From: Pelagihabitans pacificus
GTDB lineage: Bacteria > Bacteroidota > Bacteroidia > Flavobacteriales > Flavobacteriaceae
Assembly: GCF_009371985.2 (NCBI RefSeq)
Contig: NZ_VIKU02000007.1
Coordinates: 91,930-155,929 of the forward strand
DNA length: 64,000 nt
Reading direction: 5' to 3'
Under the pieces are notes generated by a model. That model did no database searches. It was not told the origin of the DNA and was given only the letters and a program-made list of their open reading frames with translations. Both the position numbers and the translations under genes were made by a program. Shown one piece after another: positions 9,952 through 18,629 of the stretch. Positions within the stretch are counted from its first letter, which is position 1. Each line of letters opens with the position of its first letter.

Positions 9952-10524
9952 TTACTTTCTGCCCAGGGCCGCACCGATTTTGTCGTTCCATTCAAACTGC
10001 TGCTCCCGATTCCTTGAGAAATTGGTCTCCTCGTCATAATGGTTCTGAAAATCGTTCAATTCCTTGGTAATCTCCCGATAAATGGCCTTTATCTCGGCCT
10101 TTACGTTTTTGGTAAACTTGGTTTCCGCCAAACGCTTTCGCATTTTACGGGCATAGAGTTCCGAGATATCGAAATGCAGTTGTTCATGTCCTAAAATGAC
10201 CGAATCACAAAGTGCCGGCTGATACCACGATTGATCGGGGTAAAAATGAGCACTTACCCGAAAATCGAGCTGTACGTCATCCCCGTTGATCATCGAGGAA
10301 AACGTATAGGAAATTCCACTGGCGGTTACCGCCGCCGCCCTTGAATTGCTGGGCCTTCCCTTAAAATTGTTCCAATTCAACCTGGTATTGGGTGTCCAGG
10401 CTATGGTCTCCTCTTGAACGGGATGTACAAACGCTGAGCAAACTACCAGCAAACCAATTATAATGTACGAACGGATACCCAAGAATACAACTTTTTTAGG
10501 GCCTTGCACCTGCGTAAGTTGCAT
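9952..10524 (-). CDS. DUF922 domain protein (putative metalloprotease-like)
   Basis: 190 residues with an N-terminal hydrophobic signal or anchor (~17-37). The rest matches the DUF922 pattern: WTPNTRLNWNNFKG, AVTASGISYTF and the metal-site-like helix ILGHEQLHFDISELYARK, where His-Glu-x-x-His is the expected zinc-binding signature. DUF922 proteins are predicted secreted Zn-dependent proteases with no established substrate. Convergent with bshC; no terminator was seen between them. Confidence 0.8.
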   Translation of the reverse strand: MQLTQVQGPKKVVFLGIRSYIIIGLLVVCSAFVHPVQEETIAWTPNTRLNWNNFKGRPSNSRAAAVTASGISYTFSSMINGDDVQLDFRVSAHFYPDQSWYQPALCDSVILGHEQLHFDISELYARKMRKRLAETKFTKNVKAEIKAIYREITKELNDFQNHYDEETNFSRNREQQFEWNDKIGAALGRK

Positions 10525-10774
10525 TGCAAAAACCCAATTGACTCGGCAATCGAGATTTTAATGCTTTAAAACCTGGCCGTCCTCATAAAGCCATTTCGAT
10601 GGCAAAAGGTCTTAAAGTCGACATATTTTTTCAGTTGACTGCCTCGTGGGACTGCCCGGAGGGAGTCTACCATTACTAACGGAAATTTGTTGCCAAAAGT
10701 ATGCCCAAGACAAAATGCCGCAACACGTTTTGTATCACGTGTTCCAAGAAGTTGATGTGGTGGTTGTAGGAGTT

Positions 10775-12955
10775 TTAAAGTTTCAGTTCCTTTATCCGCA
10801 TCTCCTCGTAGGTAATGATATAGGAAGACTGATTGAAATAACCCGAGGCTGGGTCTTTTTCGTAACTGAATTTGTTTCCGGCATATTCGGTTTCCCCAAT
10901 AATTTTGGAGATTGCGAAGAGGTCGTTCTTGTAGGCCAGCTTCAATAGTAGATCGTACATCACATCAAAACCACGAACTGCAAATCGATCGGGCACATCC
11001 CCGAATCGCTCTTGATACCTCTTTACAAAGGCGTTGTTGGCGACCTCCCTACTCACTGAGGGATAGGTGAATCTCAAATTTGACAGGTGGGTTATCGAAA
11101 TGGCCTCGTTATCAAAGGCCCTGTTCCTGTTGGTCGTAAACATGCGTACTTTCACCTCCTCGGTATTGCTCGAGTTGAGGATGGAACTCACACTGGGAAC
11201 CAATTTCTCGTTGTCGGTTTCCAAGAACACCCAATTTTCCTGCTCGGGCGATAACAGTTCCACAAATTTTTCCAAATCGAGCGAAATGTTCTTTTCCTCT
11301 TCAATCAATTCGGCCACTTTTGCCTGGGGAAACCGTTGTAAAAGCATCTTTTGAACCGTATCGTTCTTTTTATCGGCGATGATTATGATATTTTGATCGG
11401 TGACCAAGCTATCCATATAGGTGAGCATTTGTTCACGCAGTATGTGCTGGGGGGTATAGGTAAAAAATACATTGGGCAAACTGATGTTGCTCTGAACGGG
11501 TATTGGAGCTACCACCGGCACTTCCACACCGGATGCCCTGACCGCGGTTTCTTTTATCGAAAGGGCGTCCAAGGGACCGAAGATAGCATTGTACTCCCCT
11601 AAACTTTCCCTGGACAATAACTCTTTGGTCTTGTTCAGGTTCAACTCATTATCCAAAGTCTTCACGTCGACGGAAATCCCCAATTCGGCGATAGAATCGA
11701 CAGCAATCAACGCCCCCGAATACAGTCCTAGGCTCAATTTTACATCATTTCTTTTTGTTATGGCTTCCTTTACAGACTCCTTTTCGCCCATGTTGAGGCG
11801 ATCCAAACGAAAGGGTAACAGGAACAACACTTTGGGCTTCACCGCTGGGTTGATACTGTCCATCAAATCGATCTTGTCGAGCACCAGGGCATTGCGCACC
11901 TCAAAATTGCCCTTTTGGGTCTTGGGTAATTTTAAGACCATCCCTGCCTTGAGTCCGTCTTTCAGTGCCGGATTCAGTTCCAACAACTCCCTATAGCCAA
12001 TGCCCAACTTACGGGTCAGCGAGAACTCGGTCTGTTTGGGTTTCACTTCGTAAAAAATGTAATTGTCGGTATTCACATCACCGGGATCCAGCTTCCGTTC
12101 CGGGAGTCGAATGACCATGCCTTCCTTGAGGCCGCCCCGTTCACTGATCTCCGGATTCAAGCGCACTACTTCTTCGGCCTTGACCCCGAACTGCCGTTCG
12201 AGCTGATAAAAATTCATTTTGGGCGGTACCGTGTAGGATCGGTACAATTGCGTCTCCTGTTCCTTGATCGAACTACCCGGTTTTCTGGGAACCTTTAGCT
12301 CCTGTCCTTCCCTTAAATAATCCGAGGTTTTTGATAAATCGGGATTCAGAACCAATAGGCTATCGATGGTAATGCCGTATTTATGCGCGATACTCCAGCG
12401 CGTTTCCTTGGGGGCCACGGTGTAGGTATCTAGGGAATCCATCGACAGTTCCATATCTTCAGGCCTGGGCCTTTTGTATTTCGGGATACGGAGCACCATC
12501 TTTTTCTTTAACTGGGAGGAATACAACTCCTTATTATAGCGTTTAATGTCTTCCTCGGTGATATTGTAACGTTTGGCAATACCGTAGAGCGTTTCCTTTC
12601 TTCGTACCTTGTGGGAGGTAAAGCCGATAGGTGCCTCCTGCAACGTTGCCAACTCCTTGGTATCTTCCCCTCCCCGGGGATAGGTGGCATCGGGTAGTTT
12701 GGCCCCAGCCTGTTGTCTTTTTGCCGGAATCACTAGGATGGTATTGGGCCTGAGGTCTTGACCCACCTTGATTTCTTTGTTGTAGATAAGAATGTCGGCA
12801 ATGGTCACCCCGTATTTTTGGGCCACTTGTTCCAGGGTCTCCCCCTGTTGTACGTTATGACTGGTAAATTTTTGAGCCGTTACCTTGCAACTGAACACTA
12901 CAAATAGTAATGCAAAGCCTATGTGTTTGAAATAGCTTTTCATGGTTATTCCCAT
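10775..12955 (-). CDS. Five-LysM protein with periplasmic-binding-protein-like domain
   Basis: 726 residues with signal peptide cleavage near residue 27. Five LysM-like repeats occupy ~30-80, 112-160, 177-227, 240-290 and 301-350; the first two are the most canonical ([37 protein letters not shown]). From ~375 the chain becomes a type I periplasmic-binding-like fold ([28 protein letters not shown], ending in a YDLLLKLAY helix). LysM binds peptidoglycan, so this is probably a cell-wall-associated sensor or scaffold, loosely like LpoA. Its start overlaps the end of guaA by 10 bp, so translation is probably coupled. Confidence 0.85.
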   Translation of the reverse strand: MGITMKSYFKHIGFALLFVVFSCKVTAQKFTSHNVQQGETLEQVAQKYGVTIADILIYNKEIKVGQDLRPNTILVIPAKRQQAGAKLPDATYPRGGEDTKELATLQEAPIGFTSHKVRRKETLYGIAKRYNITEEDIKRYNKELYSSQLKKKMVLRIPKYKRPRPEDMELSMDSLDTYTVAPKETRWSIAHKYGITIDSLLVLNPDLSKTSDYLREGQELKVPRKPGSSIKEQETQLYRSYTVPPKMNFYQLERQFGVKAEEVVRLNPEISERGGLKEGMVIRLPERKLDPGDVNTDNYIFYEVKPKQTEFSLTRKLGIGYRELLELNPALKDGLKAGMVLKLPKTQKGNFEVRNALVLDKIDLMDSINPAVKPKVLFLLPFRLDRLNMGEKESVKEAITKRNDVKLSLGLYSGALIAVDSIAELGISVDVKTLDNELNLNKTKELLSRESLGEYNAIFGPLDALSIKETAVRASGVEVPVVAPIPVQSNISLPNVFFTYTPQHILREQMLTYMDSLVTDQNIIIIADKKNDTVQKMLLQRFPQAKVAELIEEEKNISLDLEKFVELLSPEQENWVFLETDNEKLVPSVSSILNSSNTEEVKVRMFTTNRNRAFDNEAISITHLSNLRFTYPSVSREVANNAFVKRYQERFGDVPDRFAVRGFDVMYDLLLKLAYKNDLFAISKIIGETEYAGNKFSYEKDPASGYFNQSSYIITYEEMRIKELKL

Positions 12956-14487
12956 TCTATCGTCGCCGGGGGTTTGGAGCTGATGTCATACACCACACGA
13001 TTCACGCCCGGTACTTTGTTGATAATATCGTTCGAGGTTTTTTGTAAAAATTCATAGGGCAAATTCACCCAATCGGCGGTCATTCCATCGGTACTTTCCA
13101 CCGCCCGTAAAGCTACACATTTTTCATAAGTGCGCTCGTCGCCCATCACCCCTACACTATGTACGGGTAAAAGCATGGCTCCGGCCTGCCAGACCTGATC
13201 ATATAATCCCCAATCGCGTAATCCTTGGATAAAAATATGATCCACCTCTTGTAGAATCGCTACTTTTTCCCGGGTAATATCCCCTAGGATGCGGATCGCG
13301 AGACCTGGTCCGGGAAAGGGATGACGGCCCAAACGTTCGGGATGGATGTCCAAACTGGCCCCTACACGCCGTACTTCGTCCTTAAACAACATCTTTAAAG
13401 GTTCTACCACTTTCAGTTTCATAAAATCGGGCAAGCCCCCAACATTGTGGTGGCTTTTGATGGTCGCTGAAGGGCCGCCGGTGGCCGAGACGGATTCGAT
13501 CACATCCGGATAGATGGTGCCCTGCGCCAGCCATTTGGCATCCTCGACCAAGTGTGCCTCGTCGTCGAATACTTCGATAAACACCCGTCCGATGATCTTT
13601 CTTTTTTTCTCGGGATCGCTCTCCCCGGCCAAGGCGTCCAAAAAACGTGCCGAAGCATCGACACCCTTTACATTGAGGCCCATGCCCTTGTACTGTTCGA
13701 GCACATCCTCGAACTCGTTTTTCCGCAACAGACCGTTGTTCACAAAAATACAATGAAGGTGGGTTCCGATCGCCTTGTGCAACAAAACGGCGGCCACGGT
13801 GGAATCGACCCCGCCCGATAGCCCTAAAATCACTTTGTCGTCACTCCCTATTTTTTCCTTGAGTTCGGCAACCGTTTTTTCCACGAAGGCATCCGGGGTC
13901 CAGGTTTGTTTGAGGCCCGCGATATGGATCAAGAAATTTTCCAATAGTTGCTTGCCTTGGGTGGTGTGGTATACTTCGGGGTGGAATTGGATGCAATAGG
14001 TATCCTCCCCATCGAATTTAAAGGCCGCATTCTTAACGTCGTGGGTACTGGCCAGCAAGGTCGTGTTTTCCGGGAGTGTCTTTATGGTGTCGGCATGGCT
14101 CATCCATACCTGGGAGCCATCTGTAATCTCATAGAAAAAGGGTTCGGTACCGGAGATGGCGGTCAGGTTGGCCCGCCCGTACTCCCGGGTATTCGATTTT
14201 TCCACACTACCCCCATTAAAGTGGGCCAGGTACTGTGCCCCGTAACAAACCCCCAAGAGCGGTTTTTTTCCCTTGATTTCCGACAGGTCGGGATGGGGGG
14301 CATCCTCGGCCCGTACGGAGTATGGTGATCCCGAAAGAATGACCGCCCCATATGCGGAAAGGTCTTCGGGAAGCTTGTTATAGGGTTTGATTTCGCAGAA
14401 AATATTCAGTTCACGTACCCTTCTGGCAATGAGTTGGGTGTACTGCGAACCGAAGTCGAGAATAAGGACGTTGTTTTGCATGGGCAA
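12946..14487 (-). CDS. guaA: GMP synthase (glutamine-hydrolysing)
   Basis: 513 residues. Converts XMP to GMP using glutamine and ATP in the cytosol. The class I amidotransferase triad is visible: Cys81 in GVCYGAQYL, His169 and Glu171 in QFHPEVYH. The ATP-pyrophosphatase P-loop SGGVDS is at 224-229, and the dimerisation domain ends in the conserved [16 protein letters not shown]. It is the upstream gene of a two-gene unit with the LysM protein, and divergent from the first TPR regulator. Confidence 0.98.
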   Translation of the reverse strand: MPMQNNVLILDFGSQYTQLIARRVRELNIFCEIKPYNKLPEDLSAYGAVILSGSPYSVRAEDAPHPDLSEIKGKKPLLGVCYGAQYLAHFNGGSVEKSNTREYGRANLTAISGTEPFFYEITDGSQVWMSHADTIKTLPENTTLLASTHDVKNAAFKFDGEDTYCIQFHPEVYHTTQGKQLLENFLIHIAGLKQTWTPDAFVEKTVAELKEKIGSDDKVILGLSGGVDSTVAAVLLHKAIGTHLHCIFVNNGLLRKNEFEDVLEQYKGMGLNVKGVDASARFLDALAGESDPEKKRKIIGRVFIEVFDDEAHLVEDAKWLAQGTIYPDVIESVSATGGPSATIKSHHNVGGLPDFMKLKVVEPLKMLFKDEVRRVGASLDIHPERLGRHPFPGPGLAIRILGDITREKVAILQEVDHIFIQGLRDWGLYDQVWQAGAMLLPVHSVGVMGDERTYEKCVALRAVESTDGMTADWVNLPYEFLQKTSNDIINKVPGVNRVVYDISSKPPATIEWE

Positions 14488-14607
14488 AAATAGGAAAATC
14501 GGAAATTTGGGGAAGCGTTCTTGCTGGATATTTACAAGAGGTTTTTAACAAGAGTCCAAATGTTAAAAAAATCTGTATTTTAGAACTCCCCACAAAGCCA
14601 AACCGAT

Positions 14608-16470
14608 ATGAAGTTTTACAGGACCCTCAAAATCATTCTACTTTTATTTTCATGCATGCTGTCATACGCACAAGAAGAGATAGACAGTTTATTATCCATT
14701 TACAATAATGCCAATATCGCGGACAGCGTAAAGTTTCAAACTACCAGAGAACTTTACAAAAAGACCTTTTTAAATGATCTGCCGAAGTCCGAAGAATACG
14801 CGCGTGAACTTTTAAGGATAGCGAATAAAACCAAAAATTATGAACATCTAGCTATCGCAAATGAATATTTGGCCGGATTTTATCATCAGTCGCAACAAAA
14901 TGATTCCGCTAAGTTCTATTATAGAGAAGTCCTTGACCTTCGAAAACAAAAAAATGATATTCTTGCCATTGCGAGAGCTGAAGATAACATAGCCTTGCTA
15001 GAATTTAAAAAGGGAAATTATAAATATGCAGATAGTGTTTTATCAAAAAGCATTGAGGCATATAAGTCTTTAAATGATTCTGTAGATGTAGCTTATAATT
15101 ATGATATGTTAAGCCGTGTTTACGAACATCAAGGTTTCTACAGGCGTGCATTGCAAAGCTCCTTGAACTCATATCAAATTTACAATGCGCTCCAAAATGA
15201 AAGTGGTAAGGCCGATGCTTTGGTTCAATTGGCAATCGTCGAGAATAGCCTTGGTAATTTTGAACAAGGGATCAAGTACAATCTTGAAGCGTTGGAAATT
15301 CTCGAGAAAAACAACAATAATTATTTTTCTGCTGTCGCCAACATCAATCTTAGTGAAAACTATTTAGACTTGCACAAATTAGAAAATGCGGAAAAATTTG
15401 CCCAAAAAGGGCTGAAATTATCAACTGAAATGCAAGCCCCTGAAATGCAGGCTGATGCGCTCAACATTTTAGCCAAGATAAGTCTTGACCAAGAAAATTT
15501 GAACCAGGCTTTGGACCACGCCAAAAAAGCGCTTCAGATTTACGAAAAGATCGAAATATCAAACGGTATCCTTGAATCGATGAACATGCTGGGAAATATT
15601 CACAATAAGTTAGACGATGAAAATAGTGCTTTGCGATATCTAAATAAGGCCGTAGAGGTAGGAGAAAATAAAAAAGCTAATTCCTTTCTCGCAGAAGCAT
15701 ATTATCATCGGGCATTAGCAAATAAAAAATCAGGTAATCTGACTGAAGCATTTGATGATTATAAGAATTTTCATGAATTAAAGGAAAACTTCTTGAATGA
15801 TGCAAAGTCAAAACAGATTGAGGAAATGCGTGCCATCTTCGACACCGAAAAAAAGGAACAACAAATCGCCCAACAAGAAACTGAAATCAATCTTTTGGAA
15901 GAGCGCGAAAAAGTAAGTAATCTTCAAAAATTGATATTGGGTGGCGGTCTGGGATTATCGCTCATAGCACTTGGTTTTGGTTTTTATGGTTTTCGGCAAC
16001 GAAATCGACGCAACAAACTTGAAAAAGAAAAGGTAGAGGCCGAACTAGCTTTTAAAAAGAAAGAATTGACCACCCACGCCCTGCACTTGGCCAAAAAGAA
16101 CGAAATCTTGGAACAAGTAAAACAAAAGGCCAAAGAACTGAAATCAATGGAAAATGTGGAAAAAGGCTACCAGACCTTGATACAGACCATCAACTTTGAC
16201 CAACAAGACGACAAGGCCTGGGAGAATTTTACACAATACTTTGAGGCGGTGCATAAAGATTTTGCGAAACTGGCCATGGCAAAATACCCTGATATCACCA
16301 AAAATGAACTCCGCCTCATGGCCTTGTTGAAGATGAACCTCTCTTCAAAGGAGATTGCCAATATCCTCAATATTTCTTCCGACGGGGTCAAAAAAGCCCG
16401 CCAGCGTTTGCGCAAAAAAATGGACCTTTCACCAGAAGATTCCCTTGAAACCACGGTGATGGCTATTTGA
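14608..16470 (+). CDS. Transmembrane TPR regulator with LuxR-like HTH (module 1)
   Basis: 620 residues. Order: signal peptide (1-21, ending LSYA), TPR solenoid (~30-395), conserved coiled coil starting IEEMRAIFDTEKKEQQIA, one membrane helix (~443-464, LILGGGLGLSLIALGFGFYGF), a charged second coiled coil (KLEKEKVEAELAFKKKELTTHAL), and a C-terminal helix-turn-helix (~562-612) with LSSKEIANILNISSDGVKKA. The signal peptide predicts TPRs in the periplasm and HTH in the cytosol: a one-component sensor with no kinase or receiver domain. It lies directly upstream of the aerolysin-like lipoprotein gene, whose promoter carries repeated hexamers, so it is the obvious candidate regulator (inference). A paralogue with the same layout sits at 20797-22677. 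Confidence 0.85.
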   Translation: MKFYRTLKIILLLFSCMLSYAQEEIDSLLSIYNNANIADSVKFQTTRELYKKTFLNDLPKSEEYARELLRIANKTKNYEHLAIANEYLAGFYHQSQQNDSAKFYYREVLDLRKQKNDILAIARAEDNIALLEFKKGNYKYADSVLSKSIEAYKSLNDSVDVAYNYDMLSRVYEHQGFYRRALQSSLNSYQIYNALQNESGKADALVQLAIVENSLGNFEQGIKYNLEALEILEKNNNNYFSAVANINLSENYLDLHKLENAEKFAQKGLKLSTEMQAPEMQADALNILAKISLDQENLNQALDHAKKALQIYEKIEISNGILESMNMLGNIHNKLDDENSALRYLNKAVEVGENKKANSFLAEAYYHRALANKKSGNLTEAFDDYKNFHELKENFLNDAKSKQIEEMRAIFDTEKKEQQIAQQETEINLLEEREKVSNLQKLILGGGLGLSLIALGFGFYGFRQRNRRNKLEKEKVEAELAFKKKELTTHALHLAKKNEILEQVKQKAKELKSMENVEKGYQTLIQTINFDQQDDKAWENFTQYFEAVHKDFAKLAMAKYPDITKNELRLMALLKMNLSSKEIANILNISSDGVKKARQRLRKKMDLSPEDSLETTVMAI

Positions 16471-16523
16471 TTGTTCAAATTTTATCCTCCCGAACACCCA
16501 ATAAAATCGAGGGTTTCCAACCT

Positions 16524-16572
16524 GTACCCTTTTTGTACCCCCTCTTAAATTAGGCGTACCCTTTTCGTACCC
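16524..16572 (+). promoter_or_regulatory. Four GTACCC hexamers, two direct-repeat pairs (module 1)
   Basis: GTACCC occurs at 16524, 16535, 16556 and 16567. Within each pair the starts are 11 bp apart, and the pairs are offset by 32 bp, so all four lie on roughly one face of the helix. The last hexamer starts 38 bp before the TAGGTTTG box. The same geometry with a different hexamer recurs at 22698-22747. This fits an activator-binding array for the adjacent TPR-HTH regulator. Confidence 0.75.
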
Positions 16573-16604
16573 CCTTCCTTTTTTTAGACCCGAAACCCAA
16601 GCTT

Positions 16605-16612
16605 TAGGTTTG
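16605..16612 (+). promoter_or_regulatory. -7 promoter box TAGGTTTG (module 1)
   Basis: A perfect match to the Bacteroidota -7 consensus TAnnTTTG. No TTTG/TTG -33 element is found at the usual distance upstream, where the DNA is a pyrimidine run. An activator-dependent promoter is therefore likely. The same octamer sits at 22780-22787 in module 2. Confidence 0.65.
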
Positions 16613-16615
16613 TGG

Positions 16616-16718
16616 TGTTGTTATATGTCAACAACAAGTTTTGTGGTCTTGCTCGGTTCGATACTGCAGATCAAAACCGAGTAGGTCACACAAAATCAAA
16701 TTTAAGTTTAACCGCAAA
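16616..16718 (+). ncRNA. Structured 5' leader upstream of the aerolysin-like gene
   Basis: Predicted helices: P1 16616-16622/16630-16636 (TGTTGTT with AACAACA); P2 16639-16645/16689-16695 (TTTTGTG with CACAAAA); P3 16652-16658/16675-16681 (CTCGGTT with AACCGAG); P4 16660-16662/16670-16672 closing the loop ACTGCAG. A conserved asymmetric internal loop lies between P2 and P3. The distal AACCGCAAAAC at 16711-16720 could also pair back with the promoter-side TTTGTGG. Module 2 keeps P2 and the loop residues but changes P1, P3 and P4 with pairing retained, which argues for function as RNA. It ends just before the start codon. No match to a named riboswitch class was recognised. Confidence 0.65.
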
Positions 16719-16726
16719 ACAAATAG

Positions 16727-18490
16727 ATGATGAAAACGCAAAACAGATTTTTTAGACTTGTCTTATTGGTTATCTTGACCATAGGCCTTACTTCATGCAG
16801 CAAAGACGAAGTGGTACCCCCGGTACAGGTAGTCGATACCGACAAAGACGGCATTACCGATTCCGATGACCAATGCCCCTCAGAAGCCGGACCTGCCAGC
16901 AATCAGGGGTGTCCTGACAATACCGGAGGTGATGGACAAATCACCGAAAACGATGGCATTACCGAAGAAGACCTCGAAACGTATAAAGGGGATATCGGCA
17001 TGGTGCTCAATACAAGGGAATTAGCCAAAAAAGGTTATTACCCCGTAAAGGCCCAACTTGAAGTTAAAGGCACCTCGGCTGATTATTCTCAAACCATTGA
17101 TCTAGATCCCTACGCATTTATGGGTCAAATCAAATTGCCGGTTGAAGATTTGAGCGAGGCTGACCTCGAAACTCTAAAAAATGGGGTTGAGGTTATCGCC
17201 AAATTGTTCGATGCAGGGGGCTCTGAAATTTTCACGGAAACCTTTACCAGCATTTTGTTCAAGCCAAACCCGGTACCTGCAACCTGTAACCCTAACAATC
17301 TACCCGATTTGAATACCGAAGTCGAAGTAGTCGAGAACACTGCTTATTATATACAAGCCGTAAAATATGAAAACAACCAAGTAGAACCTGAAAACAGGGC
17401 AGCTTTTCGTCGGATTTTGCGAGAGAACCCGTTAGATCAGTCGAGTTACTTGTACAACGATCTATTGAGCATGACATCCACCATTGAATTCACGGGTGAT
17501 GAAGAGAACTCCTCCTTCTTTTTTGAAGCCATAGAAGGCAAAGCGAATCATTTCAATATTAAACACCAAGCGTCGGACAGCTATTTAAAAAGCGAACTAA
17601 TGAAGTATGGCTTTCTCGATTTAGGTTATGACGGAATAAAAGTAGGCCATGAAAAAACCGATAGGCTAAACCAACAATTTGTTTTACATAAAGTAACCAA
17701 TGGGGTTTACCGTGTGACGGATGCCTATTTTGAACCTATCAAAGTTACACCCGGTGTCGGTCTTACCGTAGGTGCCGCCGAAGGTGAGGAATTATTGGTG
17801 AGATTGGTACCCATGAACATCGATTGGGAGGTTCAAGAAATCGAAACCCACTATTTGGAGCCCTTGTTGCCCGCAGCACAAAATGGATTTAGCTACAACA
17901 GTACACTGACCAATTGCGGTAGCGGCTCTTTGGAACAGACCATCGGCAACTCACAAACCGAGGAAACGATCACCACGGTGGGTTGGGAAGAAAGCTTTTC
18001 GTTCATGTCTAGCAACACTTCAAGTTTCTCCCTGACCGTTGGCATGGAAGTAGAAGGTAAGTTCTTCGGCAACGGCGCCAAATATTCGGCAGAAGCTTCC
18101 GCAGGTGCTCAATTTACGACCCAAAGCTCAACGGAAACAAGCAATTGGAACGAAGCGACCGGTACTAAAAGTCAAACCTTTTTCTCTGAACGTACAATCA
18201 CGGTACCTGCCAAAAGTGCCGTTCTCGCCTACGATGCTTTTCAAAGATATGACAACATAAAGGTAAACGTTGTTCAGCGGGTTCAGGTCAAAGGTCGAAA
18301 CCAAATCAACAATCAAGCCTTGAGCGGAAAGCAAATCGCTACACAATTCCACTTTAATGGTTTCGATGGGGTAATCACACAAATCGGCCCCGATTATGCC
18401 GAGGTCACCATACGAGGTGTTGCGACCATGGACAAGATCTTCAATTCTAAAAGTGATGTGCAAGAGGTCAACGCGAATTGTCAAAATTAA
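16727..18490 (+). CDS. Surface lipoprotein with aerolysin-like pore-forming domain
   Basis: 587 residues. The lipobox ends at Cys24 and is followed by S-K-D-E, matching the K-(D/E)2 type of lipoprotein export signal reported in Bacteroidota, so exposure on the cell surface is expected. A single TSP3-type calcium motif (DTDKDGITDSDDQCP, ~37-51) and a linker follow. Residues ~80-180 form an unassigned beta domain. Residues ~255-370 look beta-trefoil-like (FNIKHQASDSYL, QQFVLHKVTNGVYRV). Residues ~385-587 show the aerolysin/ETX/MTX2 pattern: long Ser/Thr-rich amphipathic strands (SFSLTVGMEVEGK, YSAEASAGAQFTTQ), then ERTITVPAKSAVLAYDAF. This suggests a lectin-like pore former. ATG 16730, matching the module 2 start, may be the true start. 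A terminator follows. Confidence 0.65.
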   Translation: MMKTQNRFFRLVLLVILTIGLTSCSKDEVVPPVQVVDTDKDGITDSDDQCPSEAGPASNQGCPDNTGGDGQITENDGITEEDLETYKGDIGMVLNTRELAKKGYYPVKAQLEVKGTSADYSQTIDLDPYAFMGQIKLPVEDLSEADLETLKNGVEVIAKLFDAGGSEIFTETFTSILFKPNPVPATCNPNNLPDLNTEVEVVENTAYYIQAVKYENNQVEPENRAAFRRILRENPLDQSSYLYNDLLSMTSTIEFTGDEENSSFFFEAIEGKANHFNIKHQASDSYLKSELMKYGFLDLGYDGIKVGHEKTDRLNQQFVLHKVTNGVYRVTDAYFEPIKVTPGVGLTVGAAEGEELLVRLVPMNIDWEVQEIETHYLEPLLPAAQNGFSYNSTLTNCGSGSLEQTIGNSQTEETITTVGWEESFSFMSSNTSSFSLTVGMEVEGKFFGNGAKYSAEASAGAQFTTQSSTETSNWNEATGTKSQTFFSERTITVPAKSAVLAYDAFQRYDNIKVNVVQRVQVKGRNQINNQALSGKQIATQFHFNGFDGVITQIGPDYAEVTIRGVATMDKIFNSKSDVQEVNANCQN

Positions 18491-18515
18491 AACTTACGGA
18501 TTTGAGCAAGTTTTC

Positions 18516-18545
18516 AAAACAGGCCTTCGGGCCTGTTTTTTATTT
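18516..18545 (+). terminator. Intrinsic terminator after aerolysin-like gene
   Basis: Stem AACAGGCC/GGCCTGTT capped by a TTCG tetraloop and followed by a T-rich tract. Confidence 0.9.
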
Positions 18546-18629
18546 TCCATCGGGCAACAATCCACGGTTTGCATGCAAAAGCTTGGTTTGGTATATTCAT
18601 CGTCCGAATACGAGATAAACCTATCACAT

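Noticed and set aside
14608..16470. Regulator as a hybrid histidine kinase
   Set aside because: No H-box, ATP-binding N/G boxes or receiver aspartate were seen; the C-terminus is a HTH domain.
16639..16695. Leader as a transcription terminator of the regulator gene
   Set aside because: The hairpin lacks a trailing T run and lies after a -7 promoter box; the conserved loops argue for another role.
16601..16720. Integron attC-like recombination site
   Set aside because: Inverted repeats with a structured single strand are suggestive, but canonical GTTRRRY/RYYYAAC cores are missing and no integrase is in the window.
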